A stretch of DNA of 64,000 nt from Cryptomeria japonica (lineage: Eukaryota > Streptophyta > Pinopsida > Cupressales > Cupressaceae): contig NC_081411.1 in assembly GCF_030272615.1 (NCBI RefSeq), positions 153,067,971 to 153,131,970 on the forward strand, in the 5' to 3' direction. Position numbers and translations under genes: made by a program. The notes beneath the pieces are model-generated. The model was not told where the DNA came from and did not search any database. It worked only from the letters and a program-made list of their open reading frames with translations. Shown here one piece after another: positions 1-12,437 of the stretch; position 1 is the stretch's first letter, and each line of letters opens with the position of its first letter.

Positions 1-52
1 GGATCAAAAGATATTTCCGATAAGCTCACCAAATTGATGCATCCCTGCTTCA

Positions 53-1486
53 CTAAGTCTCTTCCGGAGGGGTGGTGACCCCCAATTGATCTCTGAAATA
101 TTCAAAAGTATCTTTAAGCAATGGTTTAGTTAGAATATCTGCAATTTGTTCCTTAGTGGGTACATAAACCAATCTGACATTCTTTGCTTCAACCTTTTCC
201 TTCAATAAATTATACCTTATAGATATGTGTTTTGATTTGGAATGAAATACTAGATTATATGACATATCAATAGCAGCTGTATTATCTAAGTAATTAACAA
301 TAGGCTCATAATAGCTTACCCTTATATTCTTCAACATTTTCTTCATCCATAAGATCTGAGTGTAATAAGTTGCAACAACTACATATTTAGCTTCAACAGT
401 AGATAATGAAGTGCATGATTGTCTCTTGCTAAGCCATGCGACCAATTTCTTCCCAAGAAAGAATGCACCACCTATAGTGCTCTTCCAGTCATCAACATCT
501 CCTACCCAATTAGAGTTTGTATAAGCACATAATCTGAAATCATCATCCTTTCTGTTGTTCTTGCCAAATATCTGAATATCCTTTTAACAACAATATCATG
601 ACTTTCTCCTGGATCTAACTGAAATCTAGAAGCAATGCAGACAACATTCTTTATATCCAGTCTAGTCTGAGTTAAGTACAATTTTCCACCAATCATTGAT
701 TTGTATCTACTTGGGTTCACTCTAGGAGATTCATCTTATTTTGACAATTTGTAACCAGTTATCATAGGGGTTCCAACAGGTTTTGAGTTTTAAAGTCCAA
801 ATTTCTTAAGCAATTCCTTCACATATTTACTTTGACAAATGAAAATGCCTTTATCAGTCTGAGTAATCTACAAACCTAAAAAAAATTTCATCTCACCAAT
901 CATAGACATTTCAAATGCATTCTTCATGTCATCAACAAATCTCATTCATAGACTTCCTTCTCGTCCAAAAAGGATATCATCAACAAATAATTCAATGATT
1001 AGTATATCATCATGCTCGATCTTATAGTATAAGTTGTTATCAGCATTACCTTTGCTAAATCTAAGCTTCAAAAGATGTTTATCCAATCTATCATACCAGG
1101 TTTTGGGGGCTTGTTTCAATCTATATAAAGCTTTCTTCAATCTACAAACCATGTCCTTGTCCTTTGATAAATAAAATCCATCAGGCTACTCAATGTAGAC
1201 TTCTTCTTCAACATCTCCATTTAGGAATTCACATTTGACATCCATTTGATATACCTTGTAGTTCTTGTGTGCAACATAGGAAATAATTAGTCTTACTGCT
1301 TCAATTCTTGCAACCAGGGCATGGGTTTCATCATAATCAATTCCTTCTTGTTGTGAGTAACCTTTGCAAACCAATCTAGCTTTGTTTCTTACAACTTGGC
1401 CTTCCTTATTTAGTTTGTTCTTGAAAACCCATTTAGTTCCATTAACATTTTTATCTTTAGGCCTAGGAACCAATTCCTATGTATTA
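53..1486 (-). pseudogene. Copia-1 reverse transcriptase and RNase H (broken)
   Basis: Decayed C-terminal half of a copia polyprotein. It would copy retrotransposon RNA into DNA in cytoplasmic particles. RT starts near 1473 ([25 protein letters not shown]), passes RLKKALYRLKQAPKTWYD near 1150-1090 and the catalytic box FVDD near 975-985 (family form YVDD). YLTQTRLDI near 640-670 ends the RT. RNase H follows as VAWLSKRQSCTSLSTVEAKY at 385-445 with the conserved ending TKHISIRYN. The frame is split by stops and at least two frameshifts, one near 560. The stop at 53 is the apparent natural end. Confidence 0.85.
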
Positions 1487-1869
1487 TTCTTTTCTATTTG
1501 ATTCAATTCCGCTTCCATTGCTTTCATCCAATTCTCATCTTTACATGCATCAATAAATGATTCTAGTTCAATTTGAGGAATTAAACATATCTCTTCAACA
1601 ACTAACCTTCTTCTTGTCATCACAACTTTCCTCATATCTCCAATGATCTAATCTTTAGAATGATTCAACTTAATATACCTAGGAGTCTTTGGATTATCTT
1701 GAATATCTGACTCTTTATGCTCTTCAATAGTCACCGTGGAATTTTCTGATGTTGCTAGAGCAACTGGATCAATGCTCTAAACTATTTCTTGCACAACCAG
1801 TTTTGGTCTGACAATTTCATCTTCCGGTCCATAGTCATATGATCTAATCTAACTATTGCTTTTCTAATC

Positions 1870-2925
1870 CACTTTGACATTTATGCTTTCCATTGTCCTC
1901 TACAATCTTTTGTTATAACATCTATATACTTTTCTCTTAGTAGAATAACCCAAAAATATTCCTTCACTTCTAGGATCAAATTTCCCTAATGCATCATCTC
2001 TTCTAATATAGCATTTACTTCCAAAAATTCTGAAATACTTGACAGTAGGAGTATGACCGAACAATAATTCATTAGGAGTCTTATTGGTATCACCTTTTAT
2101 GTGTACTCCATTGAAAGTGTATACCATAGTATTGACAACTTCTTTCCAATAAATATCATGCAATTTGGCTTCCATCATCATTATCCTTGCAGCATCTAAG
2201 ATAGTTATGTTCTTCCTTTCTACTATTCCATTCTACTGTGGAGTTCTAGGTGCAGACAATTGCCTTTTGATTCCATGCTTCTCACAAAAATTATTCAATT
2301 CATCGGATGTAAATTCACCACCTTGATCCGATCTTAAGCATTTTATCTTCAAACCTATTTCTATCTCAACCATAGCTTTGAATATTTTAAATTTCTCAAG
2401 AGATTCTTATTTTTCTTTCAAAAATGCAACCCACATCATTCTAGAGTAATCATCAATAAGCAACATAAAGTATCTATCTCCTTGAAAGATTTTAGTCGTT
2501 GCCCATCCACATAGATCGGTATGAATAAGATCAATAATTTCATTAGATCTATCATGTATGCTTCTGAAATCATTTCTAACTTTCTTACCCATTTGACATT
2601 CTCTACATACCGGATTATGAGAGTTGATGATCTTGGGCAAATCTCTGATAGCCTGGGTTGAAGTGATCTTCACTATACAATCAAAATTCACGTGACACAT
2701 CCTTTTAAGCCAAAGCCAACTTTCATCAATTTGAGCAATCATGAAGGCCTTCTCACCAGAGTTCAAATGAAATATATTTCCTTTGGTCTGAGTTCCGAAG
2801 GCAATTTCCAATCTAGATCTATTGATAATATTGCATTTTCCATCTTTGAATTGCAAATGAAATCCTCTATCCACCATCTGACCTTCAACATAATAGACAT
2901 TGTCAGTATTAGTCTTACCATCCAA
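1870..2925 (-). pseudogene. Copia-1 GAG-pre-integrase and integrase (broken)
   Basis: Integrase module of Copia-1, which would insert the cDNA into chromosomes. From 2925 leftwards: a pre-integrase segment (LDGKTNTDNVYY), a zinc-binding HHCC region in which the first His is lost (LWLKRMCHVNF) while CRECQMGK is kept, then the catalytic core with Asp in HTDLCG (~2515), Asp in RSDQGGEF (~2320) and Glu in NGIVERKN (~2230). The C-terminal part (2181-1900) has LLFGHTPTVKYFRIFGSKCYI. A stop lies just before NGIVERKN where the family has Gln, and others lie near 2405 and 1900. Confidence 0.85.
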
Positions 2926-2989
2926 GGATGTTGTTCATTTTCCTCTGACAATGCATGCCTTGTTGTCTCCAAATTTGACTAGTCCACCA

Positions 2990-3353
2990 TCAAATTCTCA
3001 CAAAGTTAGGAATTTCCTCTTATCATCGATCATGTGATGTGAGCAACCACTATCTATAACCTATTCATCTTTCTCTTCAATTGTAGTAGCTAGAGCTTTC
3101 TCCTCATTGTGAGTTGTATCATTGATAGGTTCTTGAGATTTATCCTTGATAGCAATAAAAACCTAATCTTTTCCACTACCTGAGTTTCCATTACCGGATC
3201 CACTTACAAGTTCATCATCATTAGATTCATCAATAATTCGAAAATCTTCATCACTAGCATAGTAACATGATTTGTCCTTATTTCTTCTATATCTAGGTTT
3301 GATCTGATATTCTAGATTACGTTTATAATTCCTCATGTATCTTTCATGATTCC
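2990..3353 (-). pseudogene. Copia-1 protease and C-terminal gag (broken)
   Basis: Right end of the outer Copia-1 fragment. A retropepsin active site VIDSGCSHHM is readable at ~3025-3055, preceded by a TAG where Gln is expected. Further upstream (3100-3350) is a charged gag tail with NKDKSCYYASDED, a motif common in copia gag proteins between the zinc knuckle and protease. Reading continues up to ~3353 and resumes across the inserted block at 13463-13500. The protein would cleave the polyprotein; it is now inactive because of stops at ~3060, ~3150 and after RKFLTL. Confidence 0.75.
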
Positions 3354-3942
3354 TAGTCTAGCATCGTAAATTGTATAGGGTGGTACAATTCCATGCTTGG
3401 TTTAGCACCCACCTTAGTGTGTTTTGCATCTTGCATTTTTCATCTCCTTTAAGTATTTAATTAATTAACTTAATAAATATAAATTCATATTTCATCCATT
3501 CACACATTATAAAGTTGGGCCCTTTAGCCTAAGCGTGCCCCTTTTCATTTTATTTCTTCAATAAATCATTAAATTTTTAAACCCTAATTATGACCTATTT
3601 TGATCTTGAAGGCCTGATTTCGAATATCAAAACACCTTTAAATCAGCTGTAACTTTGGGATTCGCTCTAATATCATCATATCTAACGACCTAAAAAATTT
3701 GGTAAAAAGTTCGTCAAACCATGTACACTTTGCACACGGTCCCCGACATTTTTCTCAAAATTTTAGGAGCATAATTCTATGATATTATAATGCTTAACCC
3801 CAAAATATTGGTGGTAAATTCAAATACTAGGTCGGCCTAAAGATGAAATTAAGATCTAAGTTTTTCATACATAAGAGCTCTCTTTCTTCATTTGAAGGTC
3901 TAAAAAAAGGAATCAAATTTAAAAAAGCTTTTCGAGTGATTG

Positions 3943-5495
3943 TGGTGCAGGGAACCTTGACTTGTCTTTGTGGAATTTTTTTTTCTTTTTCATGTTTTGC
4001 TTGTAATAAGGATGTGTGATGACCATCCATGTCTTGGTGATCCTTTTTGTGTGGTCAAGGGACTCTTAGGTCATTCTATAAACCTAGAGTTGCCTTAGTC
4101 CACTTGGATCCTATTAGGTCTTGTAGTGATTAGTTTTGGCATTAGGAGGGTGATTTTTATGTGTTGTAGTCCATATGGTCATGTTATAACCATTTTAGAA
4201 TGGTTAGGGATCATAAATGTTGAAATTGCAAAAAATGCAAAAACTATCAAAAATGGAGTTGACAACTTTTGACAGTTTTGTGCAACTTTTGAAATTTAGT
4301 TAAACAAAGGATCCAACAGTTCCCAACCACCTTGGTTCAGTTGAGCCTATTAGGGGAAGCCTATTTAGGCTTTGAATTTGACTTCCAAAGGGTTGGAAGT
4401 GATGGAGAAGAAAAATTGCTCAAAATTCTGATAAAAAACCAGTTTTCTGAGCAAACTCGTGACTGTACGGTTCTATATGGATTTGAAACCCTGAAACAAG
4501 CCCATGGTCATTTGAAAATTTGAAAGACCTTTCATTTGGTTCCAGTTTGATAGATTTTGGTGTTGAATTGAGGAAGTTGTCGAATTTTTCGTCTAAACTA
4601 CTGCAAACCCTAGGGCTTTGGGGTTTTACTGCTAAATGGCACATATCTTTCAATTCTAGGGGTGTCAATTCAAGTCCCTTTGGAATTTGCAAGGTATGAT
4701 GGTGTACTATAACATCCTAAATGCTAAGGACCTGGTGAAGAAGATTTCTTGGTATTTGTGCAAGCCCTAGGCTAAATATCCTCATGTATTTAGCCTGCAC
4801 TTTGATGTTTGAAGTGTGCCGATCAGTAGAAGGACCAAGGGGCTGGTGAAAGCTGTTGAAAGGCAAGCCAAAAAGTTGAACAAACTTCCCAAGACTCTGT
4901 CCAAGCCTTATGACCCCATCACCAAGTGCTTGCTGGTGTTCCAAGCCTGAATTGGCCAATTAGGCTTGTAAACCAAGTGAGAGTTTGATAGTGCAGGAGT
5001 AAGGTGAGGCTCTATCCTCTTGGGGAATGTTTAACCATATGTTGGAGGTTCCAAATCAACAAAAATAGTACCATGTCCTTTGTAAAGTTTGTCTTGTATT
5101 GATCGGTTCCTTGCTTACAGACCTAGTAGCTGGGTAAGCCCAAAATGTGAAGTTGGCATAGTAAGGTTTGGGGCAGTCACTTAGTGGTTGGATTTTGGGT
5201 TAGTTAGGGTCATAGAAGGTGTCCCTACTACTGTTAGCATCAGACAATAGATTTGAGGCATTTTCCTTGTTTGAGCCTCATTAAGGGATTGAGTCCCTGA
5301 AGCTACTTTTGTGTCTAAGTTGAGTAACCCATAAGGGATTGGGTTTGGCCTTGGATAGGTCTTAGGGTTGTGTGAGGGTGGTCTTACACTTCCTTACCAA
5401 GTGTGGGTAAGGTAGAGTAAGTTGGAATAGTCACCTTTTGAGTCTGAAAGACTGTGAGCCTATTTGACACTTCCTATTGTGTGCACTCTGCATCA
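3943..5495 (+). repeat. GypA 5' LTR
   Basis: 1,553-bp LTR, TGGTGCA...TGCATCA, nearly collinear with 10178-11733 and, inverted, with 35955-37525. The primer site begins two bases after its end. Confidence 0.9.
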
Positions 5496-5497
5496 AG

Positions 5498-5509
5498 TGG
5501 TATCAGAGC
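5498..5509 (+). promoter_or_regulatory. GypA primer-binding site (initiator Met tRNA)
   Basis: TGGTATCAGAGC, the classic complement of the plant initiator-Met tRNA 3' end, where minus-strand cDNA synthesis starts. It lies 2 nt after the LTR, and a second copy lies at 11736-11747 after the second LTR. Confidence 0.9.
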
Positions 5510-5535
5510 ATTACTAAGGTCCCACGTGGTGGAAG

Positions 5536-8500
5536 ATGTCAGAAAATGAAGGCAATGATGGGGATGAATTCCCTCAAAATGTTACCAATAAGGAGTTAGC
5601 CAAAATGCTCAAGGAGCACCTTGCAAAGAGAAAGAAGATGGAGATGGAGTTGGAGAGATTCAAGGAGAAACAAGAAGGAAGTAGGGAAGAAGAGGAGTAT
5701 GAGGAAGAAGAAGAAGAGATACCTGTATCTCGGTTGGAGAGGTTGAACATACCAGTAGACCAAAGACATTTCTTGGAGGCTCTTGAAAGACTAGGAAGAA
5801 AGGATAGAAAACTAGATGTCCCAATGTTCATTGGAAAGATGAATGTAGAAGAATGCATGGATTGGGTGGAAGCCCTTGAAAACTACTTTGAGTGTGATGA
5901 TACATCTGAGAGTTCAAAGGTGAGGATAACCAAATCAAAGATGAAGGGTCCAGCATTGAGTTGGTGGAACTTCCTGCAGAATGAGAGGGTTGAGAACAAC
6001 AAGGCACCTATCACCACGTGGAAGAGGATATTGGTTGAGATAAAGAAGCAATTTGTACCAGAAGACTATGAAGTTGCCCTCCACAAGAAGCTACATAACC
6101 TAAAACAAAAGGATATGGATGTCAATACCTATATAGAGGAATTTCACAAACTCACTTTGAAGGCTAAAATATCTGAAACTGAAAATTAGAAGTTGGCTAG
6201 GTACTTGAATGGACTGAAATACAGTATTCAAGATGAATTAAGCCTATTCAACCCTAAATTAGTCCATAGGTGTGATCAAATGGCATTGAAAATAGAAGAA
6301 AAACAAAGAAAGAGAGGTGAGCAAAGCAACAGGAGTGGTAGAGGTAATCAGAACTTTAGGGGCAGAGGTAGATTTCAAGGTAGAAGTTCATCATCAAGAC
6401 CTCAAGGTGAGAGTAGCCAGCAAGATGTTGAGAAACATTCCAGTTATAGAAGCAATCCTAGAGGTGGAAGAGGCAATAGAAGGGGTATATTTGGAGGTAG
6501 AGGCCCTAATGTATTCACTGGGAGATGTTTCTCATGTAACCAAGTAGGTCACCAGTCATTTAGGTATCCTGAGAAAGCAAGCAATAGTTCAGGCCAACAA
6601 GGAGAAAGAAGGGTGTAGCTAGCCCAAGATGATGACCATCAAAGTACCACATCATATCACACCACCTCATCAAGGATTGCTGATCTAGTAAATGGAGAAT
6701 GTATTATGTTCAATATAACACTTTTGGCATCAATCAACAAGGAGCCACCACAAAGAAAGTCCTTGTTCGAAACCAAATGTTTGGTGAATGGTAAAGTATG
6801 TAGAGTAATAGTTGATTCTGGTTCTACTGAGAACTTGGCTTCTACTGAGATGATTGAGAAGTTAGGATTGAAGAAAATACATCATCCTAACCCTTATAAA
6901 GTATCATGGTTGAATAAGGAGCAACAAACATTAGTTGATGAGCAATGTTGGGTCAATTTTTCAATCAGTGGTTATGAAGACAAAGTTTTGTGTGAAGTAG
7001 TGACTATGGATGCCTACCATATTCTTCTAGGGAGACCTTGGCAGGATGACACAAGTGCACAACATGATGACAAGAAGAATGGTGAAAATTTCACAATGAC
7101 TTCCTTACCGACTGATGGACAGGAAAAGAACTCGACTGGTAGTGTGATGCTCGTTGGACAGAAGGAGTTCATGAAAGGCCTAAAGGAGGACCAGACCATG
7201 TGTTTTGCTATTGTGGTGAAGCCTAAGGACAACATACCCAAGCAAGAGAAAAATCAGAATTTGTTGAAGAATGTAGGCCCCAAGGAGATTGCTGATCTGT
7301 TGGATCAGTATAAAGGAATTGTTGCAGATGGTACCAATGACACCTTACCCCCTAAAAGGATGATCAGTCATTGTATAGATCTGATCCCAGGAGCCACTTT
7401 AGCTAATAAGGCTACTTACAAACTCACCCCTGAACAAAATGCAGAAATACCAAGGCAGACTCAAGAATTGTTGGAGAAGGGTTTCATAAGGAAGAGTGTT
7501 AGTCCCTGTGCTGTACCAGCAATCCTTGCACCTAAGAAAGAAGGAACTTGGAGATTATGTGTTGACTCTAAAGCAATCAACAAGATAACCATCAGATCTC
7601 AGTTTCCTATGCCTAGATTGGAAGATCTCATGGATTGTTTAGGAGGAGCTAAGTACTACTCAAAGATTGACCTCAAAAGTGGATACCATTAGATAAGGAT
7701 CAGACAAGGAGATGAATGGAAAACAGCTTTCAAGACCAATGAAGGTTTGTTTGAGTGGGTTGTAATGCCTTTTGGTTTATCTAATGCTCCTAGCACTTTT
7801 ATGCACTTGATGAATGAAGTCCTAGCACCTTTCATTAACAAGTTTGTTGTAGTCTATATGGATGATATTTTGGTGTTTAGCAGTAGCAAGGAGGAGCACC
7901 TCAAACACCTAGACATGGTCCTCAAGAAACTCCATGAAGAGCAATTGAAAATCAACCTTGAGAAGTGTTCATTCAGACAAGAAGAGTTGGTTTTCCTAGG
8001 ATTTGTCATCTCAAAAGGAAATTTGAAAATGGATCCATCCAAAGTTGAAGCCATCCTTAGTTGGCCAGCACCTACCAATACAACTGAGGTAAAAAGTTTT
8101 CATGGCTTGTGTAGTTTCTATAGAAAGTTCATTAGAAACTTTAGTGGAATTTGTGCTCCACTCATAGATACCATAAAAGGTGGAAGGAAATGTGTGTTTG
8201 TATGGACCAATGAAGCCAGTAGGTCATTTGAGATGTTGAAAAGGAAGATTGCAGCACTTCCCACCCTTGTACTTCCAGATTTTCATAAAGTTTTTGTGGT
8301 AGAATGTGATGCTAGTAATAGGGCTATTGGAGGAGTCCTAAGCCAAGAAGGGAGGCTAGTAGCCTTCTTTAGTGAAAATTTGAATGAGGCTAAACAAAAG
8401 TACTCTACCTATGACCTTGAACTCTATGCTATGGTCTAAGCCTTAAGAAAATGGAGGCACTACCTACTCCCTAAGGAATTTATTGTGTTCACAGATAATC

Positions 8501-10125
8501 ATGCTTTGAGTTTTCTAAATAGGCAGGAGAAACTTCATCATAGACATGTTAAATGGATGGAATTCTTACAATCTTATACTTTTACCATAAAACATAAGAA
8601 AGGTGTTGCTAATAAAGTTGTTGATGCTTTAAGCAGGAGGAGTTTAACCATCCAAGAAGTTCAATTGGAAAGTGCAGGTATACACACAATAAAGGACATG
8701 TATGCTACTGATGATGATTTCATGGAAATCTATAAGGTATGCATGGATAGGACAACAAGGTATCATATTGATTTTTTTGAGTTTCTGATACAAGATGGAT
8801 TTTTGTTCAAAGGTAGTTTTCTTTGTATACCTAAAGGATCAATAAGGGAGAATATAATCAAGGAAAAGCATTGTGGGAGTTTAGCAGGTCACTTTGGGAT
8901 AGATAAAACATTGGAGTTGGTAAGAAGATTTTATTATTGGCCTAAACTTCAGACTGATGTAAGAAAGTTTGTTGAGACTTGTTTTATTTGTCAGAGGGCC
9001 AAGGGAAAAACATCTAATGTAGGATTATATACACCATTACCTATCCCTTCAAAGCCATGGGATTCATTAAGTATGGACTTTGTACTTGGTCTTCCAAGAA
9101 CCAAATCTGGTTATGACAGTGTGTATGTGGTTGTGGACATATTTTCCAAGATCGCTCACTTTATTCCTTGCAAAACCACTCATGATGCTTCAAATGTTGT
9201 AGGTTTATTCTTTAAAGAGGTAGTTAGACTTTATGGATTACCTATGTCAATCATATCAGATAGGGATCCTAAGTTTATTGGTCACTTTTGGAGGACCTTA
9301 TGGAAAAAGCTTGGCACCAATGTTGCCTTATCTTCAACATATCATCCTCAATCAGATGGATAGATTGAGGTTATCAATAGGTCACTTGGAAACCTCTTGA
9401 GATGCCTAACATGAGAATATGATTCAAGTTGGGATTCTATCTTGGCACTAGCTGAATTTTCTTACAATGATTCCATTAATAGGAGTACAGGTATGACACC
9501 TTTTCAAGTTGTTTATGGTGTACACCCTAGAGGGATAATGGAACTCAGAGATGTTAGTCATTTGGAGAAGAAGAGTGCTTTGGCTGAAGATTTTGTAGAG
9601 GTAATGAAGGATGTGCATGAACAAGTAAGGAACCAGCTGCACCATACCACAAAAAAGTATAAGGCAGCAGCAGATAAGAAGAGAAGAGATTTGCAATTCA
9701 AAGTGGGTGATCTAGTGATGGTACATTTGAAAAAGGAGAGGTTACCTAAGGAGAAATATACCAAGTTGATGATGAAAAAGCTTGGTCCTTGTAAGATCCT
9801 CAAAAATTGTGGGAATAATGCATATCAAGTTGATCTACCTTCATCTATTGGTTTATCACCTATCTTTAATGTTGCTGACCTTTATCCCTATAAAGGATCT
9901 ATAGATGATGTTTTTGTTGCAGGTGAGCAAAGGTTGCAACATGATGAATCACTCAAGGAGATATCACAGCCATCTAATCTTGAGATTGCAAGTATCCTCT
10001 ACAAGAGGGTGACTAAAAAAACAAGGAGGAAGGTGTACTATGAATACTTGGTCAAATGGAAACACCAACCCCTGGAGGAAGCCACATGGATGACTAAGGA
10101 GGCCATTGAAAAGGCAAGGTTTTAG
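5536..10125 (+). pseudogene. GypA gag-pol polyprotein with chromodomain (six in-frame stops)
   Basis: One continuous frame of 1,529 codons, no frameshift, broken by TAG 6187, TAG 6616, TAG 7690, TAA 8437, TAG 9361 and TGA 9412. Gag (from ATG 5536) has an acidic coiled-coil N-terminus, a retrotransposon-gag domain (~5800-6260), a Gly/Arg-rich tail and a CCHC knuckle at 6526-6567 whose last Cys is Tyr. Protease DSG is at 6814-6822, RT YMDD at 7855-7866, then RNase H (TDNHALSFL ~8500). Integrase follows with its HHCC (~8870-8995) and Asp, Asp, Glu residues. A chromodomain (YLVKWKHQPLEEATWM) ends the protein, marking a chromovirus. Four stops sit where Gln is expected. Confidence 0.92.
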
Positions 10126-10177
10126 TTTGAGAGCATTCCAACTCAAAGGACTTGAGTTCTTTTGAACTTGTGGAGCA

Positions 10178-11733
10178 TGGTGCAGGGCACCTTGACATGT
10201 CTTTGTGGCATTTTTTTTTCTTTTTCATGTTTTTCCTGTAATAAGGATGTGTGATGACCATCCATGTCTTGGTGATCCTTTTTGTGTGGTCAAGGGACTC
10301 TTCGGTCATTCTATAAACCTAGAGTTGCCTTAGTCCACTTGGATCCTATTAGGTCTAGTAGTCATTTTTTCTTGTAGTGATTAGTTTTGGCATTAGGAGG
10401 GTGATTTTGATGTTTTTTAGTCCATATGGTCATGTTAGAACCATTTTGGAATGGTTAGGGGTCATAAATGTTGAAATTGCAAAAAATGCAAAAACTGTCA
10501 AAAATGGAGTTGACAACTTTTGATAGTTTTGTGCAACTTTTGAAATTTAGTTAAAAAAAGGCTCCAACAGTTCCCAACCACCTTGGTTTGGTTGAGCCTA
10601 TTTAGGCTTTGAATTCAACTTCCAAAGGGTTGGAAGTGATAGAGATGTAAAATGGCACAAAATTCTGATAAAAAAACCATTTTTTTGAGCAAACTCATCA
10701 CTGTACGGTTCTGTATGGATTTGAAAGCTTGAAATAGGCCCATGGTCATGTGAACATGTGAAATACCTTTCATTTGGTTCTAGTTTGATAGATTTTGGTG
10801 TTTAATTGAGGAAGCTATCGAATTTTTCCTCTAAACTGCTGCAAACCCTAGGACTTTGGGGTTTTACTGCTAAATGGCACATATCTTGCAATTCTAGGGG
10901 TGTCAATTCAAGTCCCTTTGGAATTTGCAAGGTATGATGGTGTAATATAACATCCTAAATGCTCAGGACCTGGTGAAGAAGATTTCTTGGTGTTTGTGCA
11001 AGCCCTAGGCTAAATATCCTCATGTATTTACCCTGCACTTTGATGTTTGAAGTGTGCTGATTAGTAGAAGGACCAAGGGGCTGGTGAAAGATATTGAAAG
11101 GTAAGCAAACAAGTTGAAAAAACTTCCCAAGACTTTGTCCAAGCCTTATGAACCCATTACCAAGTTCTTGCTGGTGTTCCAAGCTTGAATTGGCCAATTT
11201 GGCCTATGAACCAAGTGAGAGTTTGATAGTGCAGGAGTAAGGTGAGGCTCTGTCCTCTTGGGGAATGTTTAACCATATGTTGGAGGTTCCAATCAACAAA
11301 AAAAGTACCATGTCCTCTGTAAAGTTCATCTTGTATTGATTGATTCCTTGCTGACAGACCTAGTAGCCGAGTAAGCCCAAAAGATGAAGTTGGCATAGTA
11401 AGGTTTGGGGTAGTCACTTAGTGGTTGGATTTTGGGTTAGTTAGGGTCATAGAAGGTGTCCCTACTACTGTTTAGCATCAAACAACAAATTTGAGGCATT
11501 TTCCTTGTTTGAGCCTCATTAAGGGATTGAGTCCCTGAAGCTACTTTTGTGTCTAAGTTGAGTAACCCATAAAGGATTGGGTTTGGCCTTGGATAGGTCT
11601 TAGGGTTGTGTGAGGGTGGTCTTACACTTCCTTACCAAGTGTGGATAAGGTAGACTAAGTTGGAATAGTGACCTTTTGAGTTTGAAAGACTGTGAGCGTA
11701 TTTGACACTTCCTGTTGTGTGCACTCTACATCA
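10178..11733 (+). repeat. GypA second (shared) LTR
   Basis: 1,556-bp copy of the GypA LTR. It serves as the 3' LTR of the full unit and the 5' LTR of the truncated unit, since a primer site and gag start follow it directly. Between 10126 and 10177 I see no clear polypurine tract. Confidence 0.9.
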
Positions 11734-11735
11734 AA

Positions 11736-11747
11736 TGGTATCAGAGC
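11736..11747 (+). promoter_or_regulatory. Second GypA primer-binding site
   Basis: TGGTATCAGAGC two bases after the LTR end at 11733. It shows the second LTR is followed by a new internal region rather than host sequence. Confidence 0.85.
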
Positions 11748-11773
11748 ATTACTAAGATCCCACATGGTGGAAG

Positions 11774-12193
11774 ATGTCAGAAAATGAAGGAAATGATGGG
11801 GATGAATTCCCTTGAAATGTTACCAATAAGGAGTTAGCCAAAATGCTCAAGGAGAACCTTGCAAAGAGCAAGAAGATGGAAATGGAGTTGGAGAGACTCA
11901 AGCAGAGACAAGAAGGAAGTAGGGAAGAAGAGGAGTATGAGGAAGAAGAAGAAGAGATACCTATATCTCGGTTGGAGAGGTTGAACATACCAGTAGACCA
12001 AAGACATTTCTTGGAGGCTCTTGAAAGACTAGGAAGAAAGGATAGAAAACTAGATGTCCCAATGTTCATTGGAAAGATGAATGTAGAAGAATGCATGGAT
12101 TGGGTGGAAGCCCTTGAAAACTAATTTGAGTGTGATGATACATCTGAGAGTTCAAAGGCGAGGATAACCAAATCAAAGATGAAGGGTCCAGCA
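11774..12193 (+). pseudogene. GypA second-copy gag, truncated by deletion
   Basis: Close copy of the first ~140 codons of GypA gag, starting at ATG 11774. It has a TGA after DEFP and a TAA at ~12122 where the full copy has Tyr. The sequence follows gag up to the codons matching ~5950 and then jumps into LTR sequence matching 5251 onward. The two sides share only ATT at the junction, so the gag remainder, all of pol and the 5' part of the third LTR were lost in one short-homology deletion. Confidence 0.88.
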
Positions 12194-12437
12194 TTTGAGG
12201 CATTTTCCTTGTTTGAGCCTCATTAAGGGATTGAGTCCCTGAAGCTACTTTTGTGTCTAAGTTGAGTAACCCATAAGGGATTGGGTTTGGCCTTGGATAG
12301 GTCTTAGGGTTGTGTGAGGGTGGTCTTACACTTCCTTATCAAGTGTGGGTAAGGTAGACTAAGTTGGAATAGTCACCTTTTGAGTCTGAAAGATTGTGAG
12401 CCTATTTGACACTTCCTGTTGTGTGCACTCTGCATCA
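12194..12437 (+). repeat. GypA third LTR, 3' part only
   Basis: About 244 bp matching the last ~245 bp of the GypA LTR (TTTGAGGCATTTTCC to TGCATCA). It ends at the GAATG target-duplication copy. Confidence 0.88.

Larger units (their letters stand above)
3943..12437 (+). mobile_element. GypA: Ty3/gypsy chromovirus, tandem recombinant form
   Basis: Order: complete LTR (3943-5495), full internal region (5496-10177), complete LTR (10178-11733), start of a second internal region (11734-~12193), then only the 3' part of a third LTR (~12194-12437). LTRs start TGGTGCA and end TGCATCA. The whole block is flanked by GATTG (3938-3942) and GAATG (12438-12442), a 4-of-5 target duplication. It is therefore one locus that became LTR-int-LTR-int-LTR and then lost most of the second copy. 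It is inserted in LTR-X. Confidence 0.85.

Noticed and set aside
2692-2982. Plus-strand ORF opposite Copia-1 integrase
   Set aside because: The minus strand carries clear integrase motifs; the plus frame is a shadow.
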